Of a stretch of 64,000 nucleotides of DNA, positions 35,442 to 42,743 are shown piece after piece. Under the pieces are notes generated by a model, which did not search any database, was not told the DNA's origin, and worked only from the letters and a program-made list of their open reading frames with translations. Each line of letters starts with the position of its first letter. Positions within the stretch are counted from its first letter, which is position 1. The DNA lies in contig VIQU02000019.1 of assembly GCA_010206225.2 (NCBI GenBank), positions 20,583 to 84,582 on the forward strand. Reading direction: 5' to 3'. Source of the DNA: Lachnospiraceae bacterium MD308. Its GTDB lineage: Bacteria > Bacillota > Clostridia > Lachnospirales > Lachnospiraceae. The position numbers and the translations under genes are program-made.

Positions 35442-36629
35442 ATGAAGATTCAAAATATACATGTCTTTGACGGGCAGAATGTGTTAGAGGGCTTGTATGA
35501 CGTATTTATTCAGAATCACAGGATTTCAAAAATCTGTGTCCACGATCCTGCTTCCGGCGGTTGTGAGGAAGAAATTCTGGATGCCGCTGGCCGCTGGCTT
35601 CTGCCGGGACTTATTGACCTCCATGTTCATCTGACTTGGAATGGCAAGGAAGATCCGGCAGCAGATATCACTCATTCTACCCGTGAAGAAAATATGCTTG
35701 AGACAGTTTCTAACGCATTAAAGTATTTGAAACACGGCATTACATCTGTCAGGGACTTAGGGAGTCCCGATGACGCAGCCCTTCATGTGGGGAAAGCAAT
35801 TGAGAAGGGGCAGATTGCCGGACCAAGGATATTTGCGACAGGAATGTCGCTGATCATGACAGGCGGGCACGACCCGTTCCACGGATTGTCTGTAGACGGA
35901 CCGTGGGAAGCGCTCAAAGGCGTGCGGACGCAGGTAAAGAAAGGGGCGAAGGTCATCAAGATATCCGCTACCGGAGGCGTCTACGGAAGAGAGAGCGGAG
36001 AGAGTGTGGATGATACCGAACTGCGGCAGGAAGAAGTTGATATGATCATAGATGAAGCACACAGACGGAAAGTACCGGTAACGGCGCATGCGATCGGCGA
36101 GAAGGGTATCCGCGCCTGTCTGGCGGCAGGCATCGACTGCATTGAACACGGTCATTTTATACAGCCTGATATGGCAAGGCAGATGGCCGAACAAAATACT
36201 GCTCTTGTGCCGACGCTTTATGTTTACAGGAATCTGGCGCAGAATCCGGATATTCCCGCATACGCTCGCAAAAAGTCTCTGGAAGTTGTTCAGCAGCACT
36301 CGAAAGCTGCTAATTGTGCCTGCCGGGAAGGAGTGCTGATCGGAACCGGTTCTGATGCCGGCTCTCCGAATACGCCTCATCCGTCTCTTTTGGAGGAGAT
36401 CCTTGCAATGGAGCAAGCAGGTTTTTCGAGAATTGACGTGTTAAGGGCTGCAACATCAAATGCGGCTAAGATATTAGGGATGAATGGAAAACTCGGCACT
36501 GTTTCGGAAGATGCTTTTGCTGATCTGCTCATTATTGACGGGAATCCGGCAGAAGATCTTCAGGCTTTGAAAGTGCCTTATGCTGTTATAGCTGACGGCA
36601 GATTATATTATAGCATCAATCAAAATTAG
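35442..36629 (+). CDS. Metal-dependent amidohydrolase (imidazolonepropionase-like)
   Basis: A 395-residue amidohydrolase-superfamily enzyme. Metal ligands are visible as LIDLHVHLTWNG, the bridging lysine in AKVIKISATGGVYG, then VTAHAIGEKG, IEHGHFI and GTGSDAGSPN. It belongs to the Xaa-Pro/aryl-dialkyl hydrolase-like group whose members cleave peptides or cyclic amides, so the substrate is unclear. It is placed between priA and def, which are commonly adjacent in Firmicutes, and starts after GGAGG. Confidence 0.85.
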   Translation: MKIQNIHVFDGQNVLEGLYDVFIQNHRISKICVHDPASGGCEEEILDAAGRWLLPGLIDLHVHLTWNGKEDPAADITHSTREENMLETVSNALKYLKHGITSVRDLGSPDDAALHVGKAIEKGQIAGPRIFATGMSLIMTGGHDPFHGLSVDGPWEALKGVRTQVKKGAKVIKISATGGVYGRESGESVDDTELRQEEVDMIIDEAHRRKVPVTAHAIGEKGIRACLAAGIDCIEHGHFIQPDMARQMAEQNTALVPTLYVYRNLAQNPDIPAYARKKSLEVVQQHSKAANCACREGVLIGTGSDAGSPNTPHPSLLEEILAMEQAGFSRIDVLRAATSNAAKILGMNGKLGTVSEDAFADLLIIDGNPAEDLQALKVPYAVIADGRLYYSINQN

Positions 36630-36640
36630 GAGGAACTGTC

Positions 36641-37111
36641 ATGGCATTAAGAAAAATCCGAGAGATGGGCGAGGAAGTGCTGACAAAGCACTGTAAGGAG
36701 GTTACGAAGATGAATCTCCGCACAAGACTTTTAATCAAGGATCTGTTCGATACGATGTATAAGGCGGCGGGAGTCGGTCTGGCTGCTCCGCAGGTAGGAA
36801 TTTTAAAAAGGATTGCAGTGATTGATGTAGGTGACGGACCGATTGTTTTGATCAACCCGGAGATCATCGAACAGGACGGAGAACAGACCGGGGAGGAAGG
36901 GTGTTTAAGCGTGCCGGGGAAATACGGTATCGTAACAAGGCCCAACTATGTGAAAGTAAAGACTCTGACAGAAGATATGGAGGAGATGATCATAGAAGGA
37001 GAAGAGCTTCTTGCGAGAGCACTTTGTCATGAGATTGAGCATTTGGACGGAAAGCTTTACGTGGAGCTGGCAGAAGATGGGCTTCATGATGTAGAGAATG
37101 AAGGGGAGTAG
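36641..37111 (+). CDS. def: Peptide deformylase
   Basis: A 156-residue metalloenzyme removing the formyl group from nascent proteins. All three motifs are intact: GVGLAAPQVG, EEGCLSVPG and HEIEHLDGKLY. The length suits a type 1-like deformylase without insertions. It follows the amidohydrolase by 11 bp with an AGGAGGA site and precedes fmt by 3 bp, so the formylation and deformylation functions are co-expressed. Confidence 0.97.
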   Translation: MALRKIREMGEEVLTKHCKEVTKMNLRTRLLIKDLFDTMYKAAGVGLAAPQVGILKRIAVIDVGDGPIVLINPEIIEQDGEQTGEEGCLSVPGKYGIVTRPNYVKVKTLTEDMEEMIIEGEELLARALCHEIEHLDGKLYVELAEDGLHDVENEGE

Positions 37112-37114
37112 AAT

Positions 37115-38062
37115 ATGAAAGTTATATTTATGGGAACGCCTGATTTTTCGGTGGGAACATTGAATGCGCTGGCGGAAGCGGGATATGAGGTTGTCCTTGC
37201 AGTCACGCAGCCTGACAAGCCGAAAGGGAGAGGCGGGAAGATGCAGGCGACTCCGGTAAAAGAGGCGGCAGCCTTGCATGGGATACCTGTCTTTCAGCCT
37301 AAAAAGATCAGAACCAAGGAAAGTATTGCGGAATTAAAAAAATATGATGCAGATATCATGGTTGTTATTGCCTTCGGGCAGATTCTTCCGAAGGAGATTC
37401 TTGAGATGACACCTTACGGGTGTGTGAATGTGCATGCATCTCTTTTGCCGAAATACCGGGGGGCGGCTCCGATTCAGTGGGCGGTCATAAATGGAGAAAA
37501 GGTGTCAGGAGTCACAACTATGCAGATGGACGAGGGACTTGATACGGGAGATATGCTTTTAAAAACAGAAGTAATTTTAGACGAAAAAGAAACCGGAGAA
37601 AGCCTTCATGACAAGCTGGCGGCTGCGGGAGCAGCGCTTTGTGTGAAGACATTAAAAGCGCTTGAGGAAGGGAGCATCACACCGCAAAAGCAAGGAGAAA
37701 GCCCTACGGAATATGCAAGGATGCTGGATAAGGGTCTTGGCAGTATAGATTGGAACAATTCGGCGGTATTAATTGAGAGGCTGATACGAGGGCTTAATTC
37801 ATGGCCCGGTGCATATACAGAGTGGAATGGAAGGGTTATGAAGATCTGGGGGGCAGATGTGTACGCCAAAGACGCAATCTCTGACAGTAAAGAAAGACTT
37901 CCCGGTACAATCGCGAAGATAGAGAAAGATGGGTTCTATGTGCAGACAGGCGAAGGGCTGCTAAAAGTGACCGAGCTTCAGATTCCCGGTAAGAAAAAGA
38001 TGGAAGCAGCAGCTTTTCTGAGGGGATATCAGATTCAGGAGAACGATGTCTTAAAGAATTGA
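37115..38062 (+). CDS. fmt: Methionyl-tRNA formyltransferase
   Basis: A 315-residue enzyme transferring formyl from 10-formyl-THF to initiator Met-tRNA. The N-terminus MKVIFMGTPDFSVGTL and the catalytic block NVHASLLPKYRGAAPIQWAVINGE (Asn, His and downstream Asp of MDEGLDTGDML) are complete. A C-terminal tRNA-binding beta-barrel domain follows. It sits directly after def, the usual pairing, and ends before a terminator hairpin. Confidence 0.97.
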   Translation: MKVIFMGTPDFSVGTLNALAEAGYEVVLAVTQPDKPKGRGGKMQATPVKEAAALHGIPVFQPKKIRTKESIAELKKYDADIMVVIAFGQILPKEILEMTPYGCVNVHASLLPKYRGAAPIQWAVINGEKVSGVTTMQMDEGLDTGDMLLKTEVILDEKETGESLHDKLAAAGAALCVKTLKALEEGSITPQKQGESPTEYARMLDKGLGSIDWNNSAVLIERLIRGLNSWPGAYTEWNGRVMKIWGADVYAKDAISDSKERLPGTIAKIEKDGFYVQTGEGLLKVTELQIPGKKKMEAAAFLRGYQIQENDVLKN

Positions 38063-38086
38063 TTTGCAAATTTATGTTATACGGCA

Positions 38087-38106
38087 AGGCAGCCTTACGG
38101 CTGCCT
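38087..38106. terminator. Hairpin shared by fmt and the convergent tetR-like gene
   Basis: AGGCAGCC / GGCTGCCT with a TTAC tetraloop, followed on the plus strand by TATTGGGTTTT. The stop of the minus-strand regulator overlaps the 3' arm. The T tract is displaced, so termination strength is uncertain. Confidence 0.65.
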
Positions 38107-38707
38107 ATTGGGTTTTATTATGGGGTTTCATAAACTCGCTGTAAAATTCAAAGCTCTGTGCTCCGAAATATCCAAGTGAGAAACTGCCGGCCTGTACGCA
38201 CCAGTCTACAAATATTCCGCGTTCAATGACCAGAACGTGGTGCGCAAGCTTGTCGACCGGAATATCGTCTCTGATCTCACCTTTTTTTTGTCCTTCTGCG
38301 ATGATCTTTTTGACAAGTTTGATATAATATCTGTCTGTGCTTAAAAAGTTTTCCTGTGTCTGGTTGGAAAGCTGTGATTTGTACAGGGCACATAAAAATT
38401 CCGGTGAGACATTTCCTTCAATGAAGTAGGAAACATATTGTCCGAGCTGTTTTAGCTGGATAAGGCTGTTCAGACTTTTATCCATTGTTTTATAGAATTT
38501 TTCATATTCCTGATCAAAAAATGAGTATAATGAATTCAGAAGTTCATCTTTTGCCCTGAAATAGTAGTAGAAGCCGCCTTTCGATGTTCCGGCCTGACGG
38601 ATAATGTCGTTGATCGTCGTATTTTCATAACCTTTTTTGTAGAACAGATCCCATGCTGCATCCATAATGGTTTGTCTTAAACTATCTTTTTCAATATTCT
38701 TTTTCAC
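38105..38707 (-). CDS. TetR/AcrR family transcriptional regulator
   Basis: A 200-residue regulator with an N-terminal helix-turn-helix: TIMDAAWDLFYKKGYENTTINDIIRQAGTSKGGFYYYFRAKDELL is a near-consensus TetR DNA-binding domain. The C-terminal ligand domain is not recognisable. The start appears to be GTG. It is divergent from the zinc peptidase gene across about 200 bp and interrupts the housekeeping order between fmt and that peptidase. Its target is not evident, since no transporter is adjacent. Confidence 0.9.
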   Translation of the reverse strand: MKKNIEKDSLRQTIMDAAWDLFYKKGYENTTINDIIRQAGTSKGGFYYYFRAKDELLNSLYSFFDQEYEKFYKTMDKSLNSLIQLKQLGQYVSYFIEGNVSPEFLCALYKSQLSNQTQENFLSTDRYYIKLVKKIIAEGQKKGEIRDDIPVDKLAHHVLVIERGIFVDWCVQAGSFSLGYFGAQSFEFYSEFMKPHNKTQ

Positions 38708-38748
38708 TTTTTCTCACACCTTTTAAACATTTTGATGGGTATATTTTT

Positions 38749-38777
38749 ATTGTAACACGAAATTATAAAAATGTAAT
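38749..38777 (-). promoter_or_regulatory. Possible promoter for the TetR-like gene
   Basis: On the minus strand ATTACA and TACAAT are separated by 17 bp, 42 bp before the GTG. The region is very AT-rich, so chance matches are likely. Confidence 0.35.
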
Positions 38778-38801
38778 ATTATATTAAAAATATATGAAAA
38801 T

Positions 38802-38831
38802 TTGCTATTATGTACTATTTTGCTGTATAAT
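38802..38831 (+). promoter_or_regulatory. Predicted promoter for the zinc peptidase-rsmB operon
   Basis: TTGCTA and a perfect TATAAT are separated by 18 bp, 79 bp before the peptidase ATG. Together with the opposite-strand site it fills the divergent gap 38708-38910. Confidence 0.55.
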
Positions 38832-38910
38832 GAATGCTATCGGAGTTTAACGGCGCAGAGCCAAAGACTTTTTGACATTACAAAATCAGTAAATATCAGG
38901 AGGAGTTTCA

Positions 38911-39612
38911 ATGTATTATCCAATGTTTTTTGATACCACGTATATATTAGTTCTGATCGGTGTCATTATCTGTATGATAGCCTCGGCAAAGATGAATTCA
39001 ACATTCAGCCGCTATTCCAGAGTGCGCAGCCGTTCTGGGATGACCGGGAGGGAAGCTGCGGAACGTATTTTGTTTCAGGCGGGGATCAGAGATGTCAGGG
39101 TAGAGCATATATCAGGGAATCTGACCGATCATTATGATCCGAGGAATAAGACGCTTCGCCTTTCTGATGCGACGTATCATTCGGATTCCGTTGCGGCAGT
39201 AGGCGTCGCGGCTCATGAATGTGGTCATGCGATCCAGCATGAGACGGGGTATATACCGTTAGCGGTCAGAGGTTCTCTCGTTCCGATTGCGAATTTTGGG
39301 AGCAGTATCGCATGGCCCCTTATTATAATCGGTCTTATCATGAACAGCAATATGTCTGCGCTGCTTTTGAATCTTGGGATTTTAGCATTTTCTTTTGCAG
39401 TGCTGTTCCAGATCATAACACTTCCTGTCGAGTTCAATGCTTCTGGAAGGGCCCTTAAGATTTTAGGCAATTCAGGTATACTTTACGAGGATGAGGTAAG
39501 GGATACGAGAAAGGTATTGACCGCGGCGGCGCTTACTTATGTTGCCGGAGCGGCTTCTGCCATCCTGCAGCTGCTTCGTATCGTCCTTCTTGCTAACCGG
39601 AGAAACGATTAG
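38911..39612 (+). CDS. Neutral zinc metallopeptidase, YugP-like
   Basis: A 233-residue membrane protein with the zinc protease motif AAHECGHAIQHETGY. It has an N-terminal membrane anchor (TTYILVLIGVIICMIASAKM) and three further hydrophobic segments after the active site, as in the YugP/Zn_peptidase_2 family. It opens the operon that runs into rsmB 12 bp later, a common arrangement in Firmicutes. Substrates are unknown. Confidence 0.93.
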   Translation: MYYPMFFDTTYILVLIGVIICMIASAKMNSTFSRYSRVRSRSGMTGREAAERILFQAGIRDVRVEHISGNLTDHYDPRNKTLRLSDATYHSDSVAAVGVAAHECGHAIQHETGYIPLAVRGSLVPIANFGSSIAWPLIIIGLIMNSNMSALLLNLGILAFSFAVLFQIITLPVEFNASGRALKILGNSGILYEDEVRDTRKVLTAAALTYVAGAASAILQLLRIVLLANRRND

Positions 39613-39624
39613 GGAGGGCAGCGG

Positions 39625-40932
39625 ATGTCGGCAGCAGTGAATGTAAGAGAGATCGTTTTAGAGACGCTGCTTCTTATCACACGGGATGGAGAATACAGCC
39701 ATATAGCGTTGAGAAGTGTTCTGGACAAATATCAGTATTTGGGAAAAAGAGAGCGTGCATTTATTACGAGGTCAGTAGAGGGTACGCTTGAGCGTATGAT
39801 AGAAATTGATTATATTATTAATCAATTTTCAAAAATAAAAGTGAATAAGATGAAGCCGGTGATCCGGACAATCTTAAGGAGCGGCGTTTATCAGTTGAAG
39901 TATATGGACAGCGTGCCGGACAGGGCGGTATGTGATGAGTCGGTTAAGCTTGCGGTAAAAAAGGGATTCGCAGATCTCAAAGGGTTTGTAAATGGTGTGC
40001 TTCGGAACATCAGCCGTAATCTTGAGGCGATCACTTATCCGAAGGAAGAAAACGAAACAGAATATCTGTCGGTATGCTATTCTCTCCCGGAATGGCTTGT
40101 TACTCAGTGGCTCCACGAATATGATGCAGCTGCTGTCCGGGATATGGGCGAAGCGTTTTTGAAGGACAGACCGACCTGTATCCGCTGCAATTCCAGTGTG
40201 ATCAGCAAAAAGGAGCTTATGCGGCGTCTGGCGGAGGAAGGCGTGACGGTTATGGAAGATACGCGGATGTCCTGTGCGTTATATATAAAGGATTATAATT
40301 ATCTTGAGAAGCTTGAAAGTTTTCGGAAAGGATTTTTTTATGTTCAGGATATCAGCTCTATGGAAGTAGCTCAGTGGGCGGCTCCAAAGAAGGGCGAACG
40401 GATTATTGATGTATGTGCGGCGCCCGGCGGTAAGGCTCTTCATCTTGCAGAACTTCTGGAAGGTTCGGGCGAGGTGATTGCAAGAGATCTGACGGAATAT
40501 AAGATAGGGCTTATACAGGAGAATATAACAAGAAGCGGTCTGTCCAATATAAAAGCGCAGCAGTGGGATGCGAAGGTTTTTGACAAAGAGCTTGAAGGAG
40601 CTGCGGATATTGTCATTGCGGATCTTCCGTGCTCCGGGCTTGGCGTGCTGGGTAAAAAGACAGATTTGAAATATAAGATGACTCCGAAGATACAGAAAGA
40701 ATTAGCAAGTCTGCAGAAAGAGATCCTGTCGGTTGTCTGCGGATATGTGAAACCGGGAGGAAGACTTCTTTACAGTACATGTACGATACATAAAATGGAA
40801 AATGAAGACAATGCGCGTTACTTTTTAAAGCGGCATGCAGATTTTGAATTGAAAAAAGAGCAGCAGAGACTTCCGGGAGCAGACAACGGGGACGGTTTTT
40901 ATATAGCGATGTTTCAGAAAAGAGGTTCTTAG
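39625..40932 (+). CDS. rsmB: 16S rRNA (cytosine-967-C5)-methyltransferase
   Basis: A 435-residue RNA methyltransferase. An N-terminal NusB-like RNA-binding domain (about 1-130) precedes the SAM fold with motif I IDVCAAPGGKALHLAEL, motif IV ADLPCSGLGVLGKK (containing the Cys that releases product) and motif VI GGRLLYSTCTIHKMENEDN (catalytic Cys). Its stop overlaps the rlmN GTG start by one base. Confidence 0.96.
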   Translation: MSAAVNVREIVLETLLLITRDGEYSHIALRSVLDKYQYLGKRERAFITRSVEGTLERMIEIDYIINQFSKIKVNKMKPVIRTILRSGVYQLKYMDSVPDRAVCDESVKLAVKKGFADLKGFVNGVLRNISRNLEAITYPKEENETEYLSVCYSLPEWLVTQWLHEYDAAAVRDMGEAFLKDRPTCIRCNSSVISKKELMRRLAEEGVTVMEDTRMSCALYIKDYNYLEKLESFRKGFFYVQDISSMEVAQWAAPKKGERIIDVCAAPGGKALHLAELLEGSGEVIARDLTEYKIGLIQENITRSGLSNIKAQQWDAKVFDKELEGAADIVIADLPCSGLGVLGKKTDLKYKMTPKIQKELASLQKEILSVVCGYVKPGGRLLYSTCTIHKMENEDNARYFLKRHADFELKKEQQRLPGADNGDGFYIAMFQKRGS

Positions 40933-41993
40933 TGGAAGAGAATAGAATACAAAAAAAGGATATTGCGTCGTATAGTTATGAAGAACTGATTTCAGAGATG
41001 GAGAAGATCGGTGAGAAGCCGTTTCGGGGAAAGCAGATTTTTAGCTGGATTCATGAGAAACTGGCAGATGATTTTTTAAAGATGACGAATCTGTCAGGAG
41101 CGTTTCGGAAAAAGCTTGACTGTCTGTATGAGGTTCCAAAAGTTCAGATGGTCGCGAGACAGATTTCCAAAAAAGATCCTACGGAAAAATTTTTGTTTGA
41201 ACTTGTAGACGGTAGTATGATAGAAAGTGTCCTGATGAAATACGATTATGGGAATTCTGTCTGTATCTCCTCGCAGGTGGGGTGCCGCATGGGCTGCCGC
41301 TTTTGTGCATCTGCGATCGGGGGTCTTGAGAGAAATCTTATGCCCTCGGAGATGCTGGGACAGGTATATCAGATTCAGAAGCTGACAGGTGAACGGATTT
41401 CCAATGTCGTTATTATGGGGACGGGCGAACCTCTTGACAATTATGATAATTTCCTGAAATTCGTAAGGCTGCTCAGTGATGAGCATGGGCTTCACATCAG
41501 CCAGAGGAACATCACAGTATCAACTTGTGGGATTGTGCCGAATATGAAAAGACTGGCAGAGGAAAGACTACAGATTACGCTTGCGCTTTCTCTGCATGGT
41601 TCAAATCAGGAAAAGCGAAAGATGCTTATGCCGGTTGCAGGCAGATATGAGCTTTCTGAAGTGATGAGAGCTTGTGATTATTATTTTGAGAAGACAGGCA
41701 GGCGACCGACATTTGAATATAGTCTTGTGAAGGGCGTCAATGACGGGGAGGAAGACGCAAGAGAATTGATCCGGCTGCTCAGGGATCGCAATTGCCATCT
41801 GAATCTAATCCCGGTTAACCCTGTAAAAGAGAGAGGTTTTGAGAGACCGGAGAGGAAAAATGCGTTGGCTTTTAAAAATAAACTTGAAAAAAACGGAATA
41901 AATGTTACTATTAGAAGGGAGAAGGGCTCGGATATTGACGGGGCCTGTGGTCAGCTTAGGAGACGATATGCTGATGCAAAGAAGGAGAGATAG
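40932..41993 (+). CDS. rlmN: 23S rRNA (adenine-2503-C2)-methyltransferase
   Basis: A 353-residue radical SAM methyltransferase of 23S rRNA A2503 and some tRNAs. The cluster motif is CRMGCRFCAS (about 118-127), the SAM block VVIMGTGEPLDNYDN, and the acceptor cysteine is in DIDGACGQLRR near the C-terminus. It starts with GTG one base into the rsmB stop. Acceptor-site loop features are those of RlmN; nothing suggests Cfr. Confidence 0.96.
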   Translation: MEENRIQKKDIASYSYEELISEMEKIGEKPFRGKQIFSWIHEKLADDFLKMTNLSGAFRKKLDCLYEVPKVQMVARQISKKDPTEKFLFELVDGSMIESVLMKYDYGNSVCISSQVGCRMGCRFCASAIGGLERNLMPSEMLGQVYQIQKLTGERISNVVIMGTGEPLDNYDNFLKFVRLLSDEHGLHISQRNITVSTCGIVPNMKRLAEERLQITLALSLHGSNQEKRKMLMPVAGRYELSEVMRACDYYFEKTGRRPTFEYSLVKGVNDGEEDARELIRLLRDRNCHLNLIPVNPVKERGFERPERKNALAFKNKLEKNGINVTIRREKGSDIDGACGQLRRRYADAKKER

Positions 41994-42743
41994 ATGAAGA
42001 CATATGCGATGACTGATGTGGGAAGAAGAAGGGAAGTCAATCAGGACTTTGTATACGTGACGGATGAGCCCATAGGGCCGTTTCCGAATCTCCTTGTTGT
42101 TGCCGATGGTATGGGCGGACACAAGGCAGGAGATTTTGCGTCAAAATATACAGTGGAAGTATTGTGCAGAGAGCTTAAGAAGACAGCGCTGGATAAGCCT
42201 GCGGATATTCTTCTTCATGTAGTAGGCATTGCAAATCACGAACTTATAAAAGCAGCGAATACGGATATCAAACTGGAGGGTATGGGAACGACGCTTGTTG
42301 CGGCGACCGTCATCGGCAATACATTGTACTTTTCTAATGTGGGGGACAGCCGCCTGTATCTGATCAATGATAAGATACGACAAATTTCCAAAGATCATTC
42401 TCTTGTGGAAGAGATGGTAAGGCTGGGAGGAATCAAGGCGGAGGAAGCGAAAAATCATCCGGATAAGAATATTATTACAAGGGCTATGGGAGTAAAAGAA
42501 GGAGTAGAAGCTGATATTTACGAATATCGTCTGAGAAAGGGTGATATTATCCTGATGTGTACGGACGGGCTGAGTAATATGGTTGAAGATGAAGATATGT
42601 TTGATATTGTCAAGGGGGCCAGAGATATTGTGGAGGCTGTGTTGACATTGATAGAGAAAGCGAATAGCAACGGCGGAAGAGATAACATAGGGGTTGTTAT
42701 GGCAGAGCCGCTGGTCGATGAGGTGAGTATATGGAAAAGGTAA
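41994..42743 (+). CDS. stp: PP2C-family protein serine/threonine phosphatase
   Basis: A 249-residue Mn/Mg-dependent phosphatase, partner of the following kinase. Metal-binding motifs TDVGRRREVNQDF, VADGMGGHKAGDFAS, GDSRLYL and CTDGLSNMV, plus NGGRDNIGVV, are all present. It overlaps the kinase gene by 13 bp, so expression is coupled. The pair controls cell-wall and growth processes in Firmicutes. Confidence 0.96.
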   Translation: MKTYAMTDVGRRREVNQDFVYVTDEPIGPFPNLLVVADGMGGHKAGDFASKYTVEVLCRELKKTALDKPADILLHVVGIANHELIKAANTDIKLEGMGTTLVAATVIGNTLYFSNVGDSRLYLINDKIRQISKDHSLVEEMVRLGGIKAEEAKNHPDKNIITRAMGVKEGVEADIYEYRLRKGDIILMCTDGLSNMVEDEDMFDIVKGARDIVEAVLTLIEKANSNGGRDNIGVVMAEPLVDEVSIWKR

